Notes: generated by a model not told the origin, from the letters alone. A stretch of DNA of 64,000 nucleotides from Paenibacillus melissococcoides (GCA_944800085.1 CALYLO010000003.1:535753-599752), one strand, 5' to 3'; positions 8,670 through 17,804 are shown, counted from the first letter of the stretch. Numbers and translations are program-made.

Positions 8670-9248
8670 ATGTTTTATACGACGATAAGGGCGCTGCTTC
8701 GCCTGATTTACCGGCTTCTTTTCCGGTTGGAGGCATCCGGGACAGAGCATGTGCCGAAGGATGGCGGCGTTGTCCTCTGCTCTAACCATATCAGCCTGCT
8801 GGACCCTCCCGCGATAGGAATATTGCTGAAGCGGCGCATCCGCTTCATGGCGAAGGCCGAGCTGTTCAATATACCTTTGTTTGGAGCGGCCATCAAGGCG
8901 CTGGGCGCATTTCCCGTCAAGCGGGGCGGCGTCGGCAAAGAAACTATCCGCACGGCGTTTCAATTGCTTCAGGACGGGGATATTATGGGTATATTCCCTG
9001 AAGGGACCCGCAATACCGACCAAGCGGCCGCAGCGAAGAAGGGAGCGGCAATGATTGCGCTCCGCAGCGGCGCGGCTGTCGTTCCGGTGGCGATTATCGG
9101 CAGCTACCGGCTGTTCCGCAAGACCCGGGTCGTCTATGGTCCGCCCATCGAGATGTCGGATCTGCTGGAGCAGAAGGGAAGCGACGTTCTGGAGAAGGCA
9201 ACCGACCGCATCATGGATCATATTAACCGGCTTAAACGGGAAGGTTGA
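8670..9248 (+). CDS. plsC: 1-acyl-sn-glycerol-3-phosphate acyltransferase
   Basis: 192 residues, the usual length. It transfers an acyl chain to lysophosphatidate to make phosphatidate at the membrane. Motif I is NHISLLD (the HX4D catalytic pair), followed by FPVKRGG and the substrate motif FPEGTRN. The N-terminus is hydrophobic. It starts 6 bases after cmk. Together with plsY and gpsA downstream, three phospholipid-precursor genes lie within 6 kb. Confidence 0.9.
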   Translation: MFYTTIRALLRLIYRLLFRLEASGTEHVPKDGGVVLCSNHISLLDPPAIGILLKRRIRFMAKAELFNIPLFGAAIKALGAFPVKRGGVGKETIRTAFQLLQDGDIMGIFPEGTRNTDQAAAAKKGAAMIALRSGAAVVPVAIIGSYRLFRKTRVVYGPPIEMSDLLEQKGSDVLEKATDRIMDHINRLKREG

Positions 9249-9274
9249 CGATTCGGAAGATTGGCGTGCATGAT
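9245..9274 (+). promoter_or_regulatory. Candidate promoter for rpsA
   Basis: TTGACG, 18 bases, CATGAT. It begins inside the plsC stop region and precedes the 250-base rpsA leader. The -10 is imperfect. Confidence 0.4.
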
Positions 9275-9497
9275 TTTCCGCTAACGTCAGATACTACAGG
9301 TATTATTTACAGGTTATATTCGAGATTGTTACGACATCCCGATGCGGAGCGGCCATTCGAACGGCCGGGCCGCGGACGGATTCGCATATTAAGGCATCGC
9401 GTGAGCGGTGCTGCAGAAGGGCGCGGAAGAGTCCTTGCGAAGCCGGCCTCTAAGGCGGGGTTCAATAAATGGGGTTTCAATTGAGGAGGTAGTTCAC

Positions 9498-10718
9498 ATG
9501 TCTGAAGAAACAAAAGTCAACGAAACAGCCGAAACGGCAAACCAGGAAGTGATGGAAAACATCGTGTCCGTCAAAAAAGGGGATACCGTCAAAGGCACGA
9601 TTGTTAAAATCGACGACAACCAAGCGGTCGTTAGCATTGGATATAAATATGACGGTGTCATTCCCGTCCGCGAATTGTCATCCGTATCCGTAGACAATAT
9701 TGCGGATGTTGTCCAAGTAGGGCAAGAAGTCGAATGCAAGGTTGTCAGCATCGATGATGACAAGGAGCGCATGGTTCTGTCCAAGCGGCAAGTAGACAGC
9801 GAGAATGCATGGGATGTCATGCAGCAGCATTTCGACAACAACGAAGTATTTGAAGTTACGGTTGTTGATGTCGTCAAGGGCGGCGTCGTAGCCGATGTCG
9901 GTGTCCGCGCATTTATTCCTGCATCCATGGTAGAACGTCACTTCGTGGAAGACTTCAGCGATTACAAAGGCCGCACGCTGCGCGTAAAGGTCAAGGAAAT
10001 CGATCGCGAGAACAACAAGCTCATTCTGTCGCAAAAAGAAGTGCTTGACGAAGAGTTCGAAGCGAACAAGAAGCGCGTCATGGAAAGCCTGAGCGAAGGT
10101 CAAGAGCTGGAAGGCACCGTACAGCGCTTGACTCAATTCGGCGCATTCGTTGACGTTGGCGGCGTGGACGGTCTTGTTCACGTGTCCGAGATGGCTTGGC
10201 ATCATGTCGACAAGCCGTCGGATCTCGTTCAGGAAGGACAGAAAGTCAACGTTAAAGTATTGAAAGTCGATCCGGCGAACGGCAAAATCAGCCTGAGCAT
10301 GAAAGCGACTCAACCAGGACCTTGGGAGCAAGCTGCCGACAAGATCAAGACTGGCGATATCCTGACTGGCGAAGTGAAGCGCCTCGTCGACTTCGGCGCC
10401 TTCGTTGAAGTGGCTCCTGGGGTGGAAGGATTGGTTCACATTTCCCAAATCGCGCATCGCCACATCGCGACGCCATCCGAGGTGCTGAAGCAAGGGCAGA
10501 CCGTTCAAGTTAAGGTGCTTGACTTCAATCCGGCCGAGAAGCGTGTCAGCCTGAGCATCAAGGAGACGGAAGAAGCGCCGGCTCCTGCGCCAAAAGCCGA
10601 GAAGAAAGTCATGAAGGAAGAGTTGAACAACAACCCGAACGTGTCCTTGAATAATCAAGGAATGAGCGTCACTTTGGGCGAGCGCTTCGGCGATATGCTC
10701 AACAAATTCAAAAAATAA
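9498..10718 (+). CDS. rpsA: Ribosomal protein S1 homologue (YpfD)
   Basis: 406 residues from ATG 9498, seven bases after GAGGAGGT. Four S1 RNA-binding domains follow one another (about 20-90, 105-175, 190-260, 275-345), each with a GxVxxxxxFGAFV- or GDTVKG-type start and an ISLSMK- or LSQKE-type end. A charged tail rich in Ala, Pro and Lys closes it. Low-GC Firmicutes carry this four-domain form rather than the six-domain proteobacterial S1. The leader (9249-9497) is long and contains a CGGCC...GGCCG hairpin near 9350. Confidence 0.93.
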   Translation: MSEETKVNETAETANQEVMENIVSVKKGDTVKGTIVKIDDNQAVVSIGYKYDGVIPVRELSSVSVDNIADVVQVGQEVECKVVSIDDDKERMVLSKRQVDSENAWDVMQQHFDNNEVFEVTVVDVVKGGVVADVGVRAFIPASMVERHFVEDFSDYKGRTLRVKVKEIDRENNKLILSQKEVLDEEFEANKKRVMESLSEGQELEGTVQRLTQFGAFVDVGGVDGLVHVSEMAWHHVDKPSDLVQEGQKVNVKVLKVDPANGKISLSMKATQPGPWEQAADKIKTGDILTGEVKRLVDFGAFVEVAPGVEGLVHISQIAHRHIATPSEVLKQGQTVQVKVLDFNPAEKRVSLSIKETEEAPAPAPKAEKKVMKEELNNNPNVSLNNQGMSVTLGERFGDMLNKFKK

Positions 10719-10734
10719 TCGAATCAACGTCCTT

Positions 10735-10768
10735 CGGCGGGTTCCCCAGGAGCCCGCCGTTTATTTTT
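10735..10768 (+). terminator. Terminator after rpsA
   Basis: CGGCGGG / CCCGCCG stem followed by TTTATTTTT. Confidence 0.85.
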
Positions 10769-10807
10769 GCAGATTCCTTCAAATAATAAGCAAAAAAGGA
10801 ATCGGAG

Positions 10808-11422
10808 TTGAAGCGATTGTTGCCGGGGATGCTGTCATTCATTTTGTGGCTGTGCTGTGCCATATTGATGGCGACGGGATGGAGGGATGTGCTGCTGCGC
10901 GGAGCGCCCCGAATGATTCTGCTCCTCGTCGGCCTGTTCTGGCTATTCTTTCACGATGCCGGCTTCGGGCTGCTCCCGGAAGGACGCGGGATTCAGCCGG
11001 TATGGCTGCTGTGGTGCATGATCGCGGGATGTCTGGCCGGCATGCAGGCGCAGGCCTCCGGCTGGATCATGTTCGTCCTGGCCGGGCGCATCGTGTTGAT
11101 CGGCGCGGTCTGGCTGTGGACGGCGCTGCTGTCCCAGTCAGCGGTCTGGACGCTCCCGCTTCTCCCGGCGCACGGCGCCGCCTATCTGATGATCATCGCG
11201 ATTGTGCTGCTGTGCTCGCGGGACTGGACGCATCAGTGGATTATGGTGACGCTGGGGCTTACGGCGGGGGAGTGGCTGATCCAATTGAAGCTGTCCTCTC
11301 CCTCGGAATTCGGCGGCGCGGCTGTGCAGGATGCGTGGTGGCTCGTGTTCGTGACCGTCCGGCTGCTGTCCGCCGTCATTGAATGGTCCCGGCACAAATG
11401 GTGGCAGACGCGCTTGCAATGA
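10808..11422 (+). CDS. YphA-like multi-pass membrane protein
   Basis: 204 residues, about six or seven hydrophobic helices covering nearly the whole chain and no catalytic motif. It starts at TTG with AAAGGAATCGGAG upstream. The place between rpsA and der, the size and the membrane topology match YphA of Bacillus; sequence recognition is weak. Function unknown. Confidence 0.6.
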   Translation: MKRLLPGMLSFILWLCCAILMATGWRDVLLRGAPRMILLLVGLFWLFFHDAGFGLLPEGRGIQPVWLLWCMIAGCLAGMQAQASGWIMFVLAGRIVLIGAVWLWTALLSQSAVWTLPLLPAHGAAYLMIIAIVLLCSRDWTHQWIMVTLGLTAGEWLIQLKLSSPSEFGGAAVQDAWWLVFVTVRLLSAVIEWSRHKWWQTRLQ

Positions 11423-11562
11423 GCAGGCCGCGCATGGTCAGTGCCGGATAAAGGCGAGCTACAAATTAGTCAGGTCTCCTGCAAATTGGTTAGCCAAGGT
11501 GCTGATTTTTTGATATGATGAACTACGTGTAGATGTTGCATTAGAGATGAGGAGTGAACTGC

Positions 11563-12885
11563 ATGGCAAAACCCGTTGTTGCCATTGTCGGGCGGCCGAA
11601 TGTCGGCAAGTCCACCATTTTTAACCGAGTCATCGGCGACCGTTTGGCCATAGTGGAGGACAAGCCTGGCGTGACACGCGACCGTATTTACGGAACGGGC
11701 GAATGGAACGGCAAGCCGTTCAGCATTATTGACACGGGCGGAATCGAAGTGTACGGCGAAGACGAGATGCTCCGCTCTATCCGTGTGCAGGCCGAGCTGG
11801 CCATTGAAGAAGCGGTTGTCATTGTTTTCATGTGTGAAGCGAAGAGCGGCGTAACCCAGGCGGACGAGGAAGTGGCTGAGATTCTGTTCCGGTCCGGGAA
11901 GCCGGTAGTTCTTGCGATTAACAAAGTAGACAACTTGCAACGCATGGACGATGTTTATGAATTTTACAGTCTAGGCTTCGGCGATCCGGTGCCCATCTCC
12001 GGTTCGCACGGCACGGGACTTGGCGATTTGTTGGATGAAGTGGTCTACCGCTTCCCTGAGACGACCGAGGAAGAGTACGATGAAGATGTCATCCGGGTCG
12101 CCCTGATCGGCAGACCGAACGTAGGCAAGTCATCGCTCGTCAATGCCATCTTGGGCGAGGATCGCGTCATTGTGAGCGATATTGCCGGCACGACGCGCGA
12201 CGCGATCGATACTCCGTTCGAGAAGGACGGCCAGCGGTTCGTCTTGATCGATACGGCCGGAATGCGCAAGCGCGGCAAGGTATACGAGACGACCGAGAAG
12301 TACAGCGTCATGCGCTCCATGAAAGCGATCGAGCGGGCCGATGTCGTCCTTATCGTCATCAACGGCGAAGAGGGCATAATCGAGCAAGACAAGCATATTG
12401 CAGGCTATGCCCATGAGGCCGGCAAGGCGGCGCTGTTTGTCGTCAACAAATGGGATGTCGTCGAGAAGAACGATCGCACGATGCATGAATTCGAGACGAA
12501 GATTCGCGATCATTTCCTGTTCATGCCTTATGCGCCCATCGTCTTCCTGTCCGCGAAGACGAAGCAGCGGCTTCATAAGCTGCTGCCGGTTATCGAGCAT
12601 GTCGCAGAGCAGCATGCGAAGCGCATACCGACCCATCTGCTCAACGATGTGATAAGCGATGCAGTCGCTTACAATCCTCCGCCAACGGATAAAGGCAGAC
12701 GGCTGCGCATTAATTATGCGACGCAGGTCGCGGTGAAGCCGCCGACGATTGTCATCTTCGTGAACGACCCGGAACTGATGCATTTCTCCTACGAGCGCTA
12801 TTTGGAGAACCGGATCCGGACGTCGTTCGATTTCGAGGGCACGCCGATACGGCTGTTCACCCGCCGCAAATCCGATGAAGGTTAG
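11563..12885 (+). CDS. der: Ribosome-assembly GTPase Der (EngA)
   Basis: 440 residues. Two GTPase domains in tandem, each with GRPNVGKS (residues 10-17 and about 183-190), a switch with GTTRD or GVTRD, DTGG or DTAG, and NKVD or NKWD. A KH-like C-terminal domain follows. Der is needed for 50S subunit maturation. ATG 11563 lies eight bases after GAGGAG; an in-frame GTG at 11554 overlaps that site and is less likely. Confidence 0.95.
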   Translation: MAKPVVAIVGRPNVGKSTIFNRVIGDRLAIVEDKPGVTRDRIYGTGEWNGKPFSIIDTGGIEVYGEDEMLRSIRVQAELAIEEAVVIVFMCEAKSGVTQADEEVAEILFRSGKPVVLAINKVDNLQRMDDVYEFYSLGFGDPVPISGSHGTGLGDLLDEVVYRFPETTEEEYDEDVIRVALIGRPNVGKSSLVNAILGEDRVIVSDIAGTTRDAIDTPFEKDGQRFVLIDTAGMRKRGKVYETTEKYSVMRSMKAIERADVVLIVINGEEGIIEQDKHIAGYAHEAGKAALFVVNKWDVVEKNDRTMHEFETKIRDHFLFMPYAPIVFLSAKTKQRLHKLLPVIEHVAEQHAKRIPTHLLNDVISDAVAYNPPPTDKGRRLRINYATQVAVKPPTIVIFVNDPELMHFSYERYLENRIRTSFDFEGTPIRLFTRRKSDEG

Positions 12886-12897
12886 GGGAGAACTGAG

Positions 12898-13512
12898 TTG
12901 GTCTATTCAATGATTGCCATCGCAGCAAGTTATTTAATCGGTTCAATCAGCTTCAGTCTGCTGCTCGCCAAATGGCTGCGCGGAATCGATATCCGCCAGC
13001 ATGGGAGCGGCAATGCCGGCGCGACCAATACACTGCGCGTGCTGGGCAAGGGACCGGCCATCAGCGTGCTGCTGCTGGATGCGCTCAAAGGGATTATTGC
13101 CGTGCTGCTTGGATGGTGGCTGGGCGATAATGCCTGGGTGATGGTCGGTTGCGGCATCGCGGCGATCACCGGCCATAATTGGCCGGTGTACTTCCGTTTT
13201 CGCGGCGGCAAAGGGATCGCGACGACGATTGGCGTGCTGGCGATGCTTGCATTTTGGCCCGCCTTCACGGCAGGCGTGCTGGCCATCGCCTCGATAGTCT
13301 GGAAGCGGTATGTGTCCCTCGGCTCGCTTATTTTTACGCTGCTGACACCGGTCTTTATTTTGATTTATCGTTATGATTGGCCGATTTTTTGGGGCAGCCT
13401 GCTGATTTGCGCGTTCGCCTTTTATCGTCACCGAAGCAATATCATGAAGCTGTGGCGGGGCACGGAGAACCGCCTCGGCTCGAAGAAAGGAGAGGTGCCG
13501 CGTGTCCGCTAA
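12898..13512 (+). CDS. plsY: Acyl-phosphate:glycerol-3-phosphate acyltransferase PlsY
   Basis: 204 residues with five or so membrane helices. The three PlsY motifs are present: SGNAGATNTLR, HNWPVYFRFRGGKGIATT and a late LW.GTENR. It makes lysophosphatidate from acyl-phosphate and glycerol 3-phosphate, the substrate of PlsC encoded upstream. It starts at TTG after AGGGGAG and overlaps gpsA by 11 bases. Confidence 0.93.
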   Translation: MVYSMIAIAASYLIGSISFSLLLAKWLRGIDIRQHGSGNAGATNTLRVLGKGPAISVLLLDALKGIIAVLLGWWLGDNAWVMVGCGIAAITGHNWPVYFRFRGGKGIATTIGVLAMLAFWPAFTAGVLAIASIVWKRYVSLGSLIFTLLTPVFILIYRYDWPIFWGSLLICAFAFYRHRSNIMKLWRGTENRLGSKKGEVPRVR

Positions 13513-14527
13513 AGTTGCCGTGCTCGTCGCCGGAAGCTGGGGGACGGCACTCAGTGAGGTGCTTGCGCAAAATGGGCATGACGTTTATTTATGGACACGC
13601 CATTGCGACCAAGCGGAAGAGATTAATGAGAAGCATCGCAACGGAAAATATTTGCCGGACGTCGTGCTTCACCCCGGCTTGAAGGCGACATGCAGCATGC
13701 AGGAAGCGATGGAGGGGGCCTCGGCATGCGTTGTCGTGGCGCCTTCTTCTGCCATGCGTCAAGTAGCGGGTCGAATGAAGCCGTATATTACGGATGAGAT
13801 GATTATCGTCCATGCGACCAAAGGCTTCGAGACCGAATCGCTCGCCCGCATGTCGGAAGTATTGGCTGCGGAGCTCGAATGCGGCTTGGAGCGAATCGCG
13901 GTTCTGTCGGGGCCGAGTCATGCGGAGGAGGTAGTCCTGAAGTGCCCGACGACAGTCGTCGTCGCTTCCGCCGGATTGGAGACGGCCGAGCAGGCCCAGG
14001 ATCTGTTCATGAATGACACCTTCTTCCGGGTCTATACGAATCCCGATGTGCTTGGCGTCGAATTGGCCGGATCGTTGAAAAATATAATCGCGCTTGGCGC
14101 GGGACTGTCCGATGGGCTCGGCTTCGGCGATAACGCCAAAGCGGCCTTGCTGACGCGCGGATTGGCGGAGATAGCGCGGCTCGGAACGAAGATGGGAGCC
14201 AATGCGCTCACGTTTGCGGGCCTGGCCGGCGTCGGCGACCTTGTCGTCACTTGCACAAGCCAGCACAGCCGCAATTGGCGCGCCGGCTCGATGATCGGGC
14301 AAGGCATGGCTGTAGACGAGGTCTTGTCCCGGATGGGGATGGTCGTCGAAGGCATTCGCACGACGAAGGCCGCTTACCGTCTCTCCGAGCAATACGAGGT
14401 GCAGATGCCGATTACCGAGCAACTGTACCGCGTCCTGTTCGAAGGCAGGGAAGCGAAGACGGCCGTAGAATATTTGATGGGCCGCGTCCGCAAGCATGAG
14501 ATCGAAGAAGTGGCAGTCTGGTCCTGA
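13502..14527 (+). CDS. gpsA: Glycerol-3-phosphate dehydrogenase [NAD(P)+]
   Basis: 341 residues. It reduces dihydroxyacetone phosphate to glycerol 3-phosphate for phospholipids. Motifs are SGPSHAEEV, the catalytic-lysine region GSLKNIIALGAG, and the C-terminal GLAGVGDLVVTC and EGIRTTKA. Odd point: the cofactor loop near residue 9 reads VLVAGSWGTAL, where the family normally has G-A-G-S-W-G; the first glycine is valine here. Start GTG 13502 overlaps plsY, so plsY and gpsA are probably coupled: one supplies the other's substrate. Confidence 0.93.
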   Translation: MSAKVAVLVAGSWGTALSEVLAQNGHDVYLWTRHCDQAEEINEKHRNGKYLPDVVLHPGLKATCSMQEAMEGASACVVVAPSSAMRQVAGRMKPYITDEMIIVHATKGFETESLARMSEVLAAELECGLERIAVLSGPSHAEEVVLKCPTTVVVASAGLETAEQAQDLFMNDTFFRVYTNPDVLGVELAGSLKNIIALGAGLSDGLGFGDNAKAALLTRGLAEIARLGTKMGANALTFAGLAGVGDLVVTCTSQHSRNWRAGSMIGQGMAVDEVLSRMGMVVEGIRTTKAAYRLSEQYEVQMPITEQLYRVLFEGREAKTAVEYLMGRVRKHEIEEVAVWS

Positions 14528-14566
14528 TCGTTCAAGGCAGAGTGCGGAAATCCGGCCTTATCTCTC

Positions 14567-14594
14567 ACCTCTCATGGAGTCTGTTCATACATTG
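14567..14594 (+). promoter_or_regulatory. Candidate sigma-K-type promoter of the spoVIF-like gene
   Basis: AC (14567-14568), 17 bases, CATACATTG (14586-14594). This fits the late mother-cell pattern AC-17-CATANNNTA with one mismatch. The B. subtilis counterpart is a late sporulation gene. Confidence 0.35.
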
Positions 14595-14622
14595 TAGGTA
14601 AACAGACTTGAGGAGGGAATAT

Positions 14623-14901
14623 ATGTCGAACAACAAATTCCCGAAGGAAGCCTTGAACAAGATCAACAAAAAAGCCGGCAAAAACATAACCGAAAACCAA
14701 ATCAAAAAGCTTGCCGGATCGGTTAAGCCTTCCACGCTTCAGAGCGAGGCCCAACTGCGCCAGCTCATCAAGCAGGTCGCTTCGGTCGCAAAGCTTCCCG
14801 TGACGGAATCTACGATGAATGACATTGTCAGCGCCGTGAAGAAGAGCGGCATGAATCCGAACAACATGGAAGCGTTGATGAAAATGATGATGAAGAAGTA
14901 A
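14623..14901 (+). CDS. Stage VI sporulation protein F-like
   Basis: 92 residues, ATG 14623 five bases after AGGAGGG. It is basic and helical, with NITENQIKKLAGSV early, QLRQLIKQV in the middle and a Met/Lys tail. This matches the short SpoVIF (YjcC) family, which helps late coat assembly through GerE in B. subtilis. Identification is by length and pattern, so it is a good but not certain call. Confidence 0.7.
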   Translation: MSNNKFPKEALNKINKKAGKNITENQIKKLAGSVKPSTLQSEAQLRQLIKQVASVAKLPVTESTMNDIVSAVKKSGMNPNNMEALMKMMMKK

Positions 14902-15075
14902 CGGTTACCGTCCCCAACCGGCCGGCAGCGTGAGCGGATGCTTGCGCTGCTTTATTTTTGCCATCAGCTCGGACAAGCTTCGGCTTGCGAAGAAGAATCA
15001 TCCACTCTCGTTTTCTTCTGCGGATACGAATGGTATAATGGGAGCAGTTTGTTAGGAATGGGAGAATCAGAGACT

Positions 15076-15255
15076 ATGGATGGTATGACGAAGATGTGGG
15101 TATCGTTTATAGGAATCGGCCTGATGGCTTTTTCCGCCTTTTTAATCATGTTCGCCCGGACGAAAACCAAGGGTTGGGTCAAAGGCATTCTATCGTTAGT
15201 CGCATTCATTATGTTGTTGGCCGGCATGCTGTACGGCCTGATTTCCATTATGTAA
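15076..15255 (+). CDS. DUF2768 membrane protein (YphE-like)
   Basis: 59 residues with two transmembrane helices (about 7-26 and 33-55) and KMWVSFIGIGLM at the start, the pattern of the small YphE/DUF2768 family found after gpsA in Bacillus. ATG 15076 is chosen by homology length. A TATAAT box lies at 15034-15039 without a clear -35. Function unknown. Confidence 0.7.
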   Translation: MDGMTKMWVSFIGIGLMAFSAFLIMFARTKTKGWVKGILSLVAFIMLLAGMLYGLISIM

Positions 15256-15289
15256 TCACAATACGCATACTCAGGAGGAACAACGGGTT

Positions 15290-15592
15290 ATGGCAGACAT
15301 TAAGGTACGGGGACGCGAACGGGAGGCTGCCGTGACGGTGCCGGCCGGAACGACGCTGCTTGAAGCCGCAATCCAGGCCAAGGTGGACTGGTCTTATTCC
15401 TGCACGCGGGGGACCTGCGGCCGCTGCCGTTGTCAGATTGTCTCCGGCTATGACAACCTGGGCGATGTCACCGATGCGGAATGGACCCGGATGGAGGAGG
15501 AAGAATTCCATCAAGGCTACCGGCTCGCCTGTCAGACGACGGTGGTGAAGGATGGCCAGGTAGAAGCGATACATAAGCCGTATTTTGGATGA
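15290..15592 (+). CDS. [2Fe-2S] ferredoxin
   Basis: 100 residues, ATG after AGGAGG. Plant-type cluster motif C-X4-C-X2-C (SCTRGTCGRC, residues about 38-46) with the fourth Cys in RLACQT near 80. A small soluble electron carrier; partner unknown. It overlaps the next gene by 4 bases (ATGA). A second ferredoxin lies 0.8 kb downstream. Confidence 0.88.
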   Translation: MADIKVRGREREAAVTVPAGTTLLEAAIQAKVDWSYSCTRGTCGRCRCQIVSGYDNLGDVTDAEWTRMEEEEFHQGYRLACQTTVVKDGQVEAIHKPYFG

Positions 15593-16350
15593 CGCCGCTG
15601 CGTCGATTGGCGCTGTCCGCCATTACGGGCGGCTCATCATTTGCGCGCGTTGTGACGGGCTTCATGCCTTCCCTGCGCGTCGAGATTCACAGAAGAAATG
15701 GAGCGCGCCGCATGAACGAACATTCATTGTCTCATTCGCTAGAGAAGAGTATCGGCCTTTTGACGGAGGCCTGCCCGCCGGGAACGCTGCCTTGGATGCT
15801 GGGCGGAAGCTGCGGCTTGGTTCTGCAAGGCGTGGACATCGACCGCGAGCCGCGCGACATTGACCTGTACGCCGATGAAGCGGAGGCGAATTCCCTGCAC
15901 CGCGCCTGGGGCGACTGGTCGACGGATGAGCCGGTATGGAGCATCACCGACCGTTACCGTTCGCTGTTAAGCCATTATCGTTGTGAACGGATAACGGCCG
16001 AGTTGGTCGGAAGCTTCACGATCACGACGCCGGAATGCCGCTATGAGACGGTGATTGTCGACGGGTTATGGCCCGTCGGGCCGGAGCATGCGCTCGGCAG
16101 CCACATCATACGGCTGATGCCGCTGGCGCATGAGCTGGTCTTCAACCTGCTGCGCGAGCGGGAGGATCGCACGGAGGCCATCGTGCGCGTCATGAAGCGG
16201 GAGCCGGACATGCATGTCGAGGCGATGCGGGCCGTATGGAACCGCTGCCGGGCCAGTTCGCGCTTCGCGGAGCGGCTGTGCGCGCTCTGCCCGCAAGTGA
16301 TGGCGGGCATCATCCCGAACCGGACCGTTCATGCATCGGAGGAAGATTAG
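15589..16350 (+). CDS. Nucleotidyltransferase-fold protein
   Basis: 253 residues if translation begins at the coupled ATG 15589. ATG 15712 (212 residues) is an alternative that starts just before the conserved-looking part. MLGGSCGLVLQG followed by REPRDIDLYAD gives the G-[GS]-S plus D-x-D pattern of minimal nucleotidyltransferases. The third acidic residue could be in ITAELVG. The substrate is unknown. Its place between two ferredoxin genes hints at a joint role but proves nothing. Confidence 0.6.
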   Translation: MTPLRRLALSAITGGSSFARVVTGFMPSLRVEIHRRNGARRMNEHSLSHSLEKSIGLLTEACPPGTLPWMLGGSCGLVLQGVDIDREPRDIDLYADEAEANSLHRAWGDWSTDEPVWSITDRYRSLLSHYRCERITAELVGSFTITTPECRYETVIVDGLWPVGPEHALGSHIIRLMPLAHELVFNLLREREDRTEAIVRVMKREPDMHVEAMRAVWNRCRASSRFAERLCALCPQVMAGIIPNRTVHASEED

Positions 16351-16352
16351 AA

Positions 16353-16386
16353 ATGGTTGTTCAAAAGCGGACTTTTTGAACAACCT
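16353..16386. repeat. Perfect 12-bp inverted repeat
   Basis: GGTTGTTCAAAA and TTTTGAACAACC flank GCGGAC(T), without a T-tail. The core CAAAAGCGGACT occurs again near 17000-17012. It may be a terminator-like stem or one end of an intergenic repeat. Confidence 0.6.
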
Positions 16387-16403
16387 CTAGAAGGAGGAGC
16401 GCT

Positions 16404-16760
16404 GTGGGAACGCGCGTGACATTCATGCCGGCCGGGAAAACGATTGATGTCGTCCGTCCGACGACGATACTGGCGGCCGCCCGTCAGGCCGGCGTTGCCG
16501 TGCGCACGCGCTGCGGCGGCAAAGCGGGCTGCCTCCTGTGCAAGGTGAATGTGTCCGGCGATGCGCATGCCGTCACGGCCCCGACGCCGCCTGAGGTGCG
16601 GAAGATGGGGATGGAGGAGTCGCTGGGCTCTCGCCTGGCGTGCCAGGTCCGGCTGAGCGGCAGAACGGGAAGGGTCACGGTCGAGGTGCCGGAAGATCCG
16701 TTGAAAGCGCTCGTCCGCCGCAAGCTGGAGGAACAGCGGGGCGAGGACACATTGTGGTAG
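16404..16760 (+). CDS. Second [2Fe-2S] ferredoxin-like protein
   Basis: 118 residues, GTG 16404 five bases after AAGGAGGA. The cluster Cys pattern is RCGGKAGCLLCK (C-X5-C-X2-C, about residues 37-46) with the fourth Cys in RLACQVR near 82. The loop is one residue longer than in the upstream ferredoxin, as in adrenodoxin-like or NQR-like domains. The charged tail has no further motif. Electron partner unknown. Confidence 0.82.
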   Translation: MGTRVTFMPAGKTIDVVRPTTILAAARQAGVAVRTRCGGKAGCLLCKVNVSGDAHAVTAPTPPEVRKMGMEESLGSRLACQVRLSGRTGRVTVEVPEDPLKALVRRKLEEQRGEDTLW

Positions 16761-16775
16761 CAGGCTTCAAAATAA

Positions 16776-17012
16776 ATGTTCAATAAGGCCGGTTTTCAGC
16801 ACCGGGAAGGTTGTCAGAACTCGAAGCATATGCTTTCGAGGCGAGTTTTGCTTGTCAAAACTTGTAAGGAGCAGCGGAGTATAGGTCAGACTACATGAGC
16901 AGCTATAATGTTTCCGCAGGAAACATACTTCGAAAGCATACGCTTTTCAAGAGTGAATGCAAGATTCGATGCCGAGTTACTTCCTGAATTACTTCGTGAT
17001 CAAAAGCGGACT
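16776..17012. repeat. Intergenic segment with internal repeats
   Basis: Non-coding, with two related inverted motifs: CGAAGCATATGCTTTCG near 16820 and CGAAAGCATACGCTTTTC near 16930. There is also a GTTTCC-GCAGG-AAAC stem near 16910-16925 and a CAAAAGCGGACT copy near 17000 matching the 16353-16386 repeat. The layout suggests a mobile or repeated intergenic element sitting before the lipoprotein gene. Copy number elsewhere cannot be seen here. Confidence 0.4.
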
Positions 17013-17039
17013 AATAGAAACAGGCTGGAGGGAAAGAGA

Positions 17040-17774
17040 GTGAACCGACAACGAGGAGCCGGCATCGTCGCTGTAACCGCTCTATTGCTGGCGCTGCTGC
17101 AAGGATGCATGTATCCGCAGGAACTGCGGAAGGAGAATCAGCAGTCCGCCCGCGAAGGCGTGCTGGTCGTTCAGAGCGCGGTGGATGACTATTTGAAGGA
17201 TACCGGACTGCTCCCGATACAGAACAGCGAAGCGGATGTTCCCCGGTATGAGAAGTTCCGCGTTGACTTCGAGGCGCTGAAGCACAGCGGCAAGCTGAGC
17301 GCCGCGCCGGCCAGCGCGTTCGAGGCGGGCGGCGCCGGAGCCTATCTTATCATCGACGAAGAGACGGAGCCGAAGGTCCGCATCATGGATTTGGCGGTGG
17401 CGCAATATGTGAATGATGCCGCCCGTGCCGTCGATTCCTACAAGCGCAAGCAGGGACGCCTGCCTGCGAAGGAAGAGGCCTACCCCGGCTTCTACCGCAT
17501 TGATGAAGCCGCCGCCGGTCTCAAGCCGTCGAACGTCAGAAATCCGTTCAGCGGAGAACCGTTGCCGCTGATGATGGATGAACAGGGACGCGTCTATGCC
17601 GATTACGCGATGGAGCTGATGCAGGCCATCGAGGGGGGAGACAAGCCGCCCGCCGAGGATGGAGCCGACTTGCGCCCGCTGCTGACCGAGAAATCATTCT
17701 ATGTCCCGGTCAAATCCGTCCCGTACATATGGAAGGATGGGGCTCCGTGGCCGCAAGCGGAACCCGAGCAGTAA
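17040..17774 (+). CDS. YphF-like lipoprotein
   Basis: 244 residues from GTG 17040, six bases after GGAGGGA. It has a signal peptide with the lipobox LLQGC (Cys near 23) and then a soluble extracellular part with no catalytic motif. The slot just upstream of spoIVA and the size agree with YphF of Bacillus. The frame is open further upstream into the repeat region, but that lacks a signal sequence. Function unknown. Confidence 0.7.
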   Translation: MNRQRGAGIVAVTALLLALLQGCMYPQELRKENQQSAREGVLVVQSAVDDYLKDTGLLPIQNSEADVPRYEKFRVDFEALKHSGKLSAAPASAFEAGGAGAYLIIDEETEPKVRIMDLAVAQYVNDAARAVDSYKRKQGRLPAKEEAYPGFYRIDEAAAGLKPSNVRNPFSGEPLPLMMDEQGRVYADYAMELMQAIEGGDKPPAEDGADLRPLLTEKSFYVPVKSVPYIWKDGAPWPQAEPEQ

Positions 17775-17804
17775 TCAACGCGCCGGCAGGCGCGAGACCA
17801 AAAA

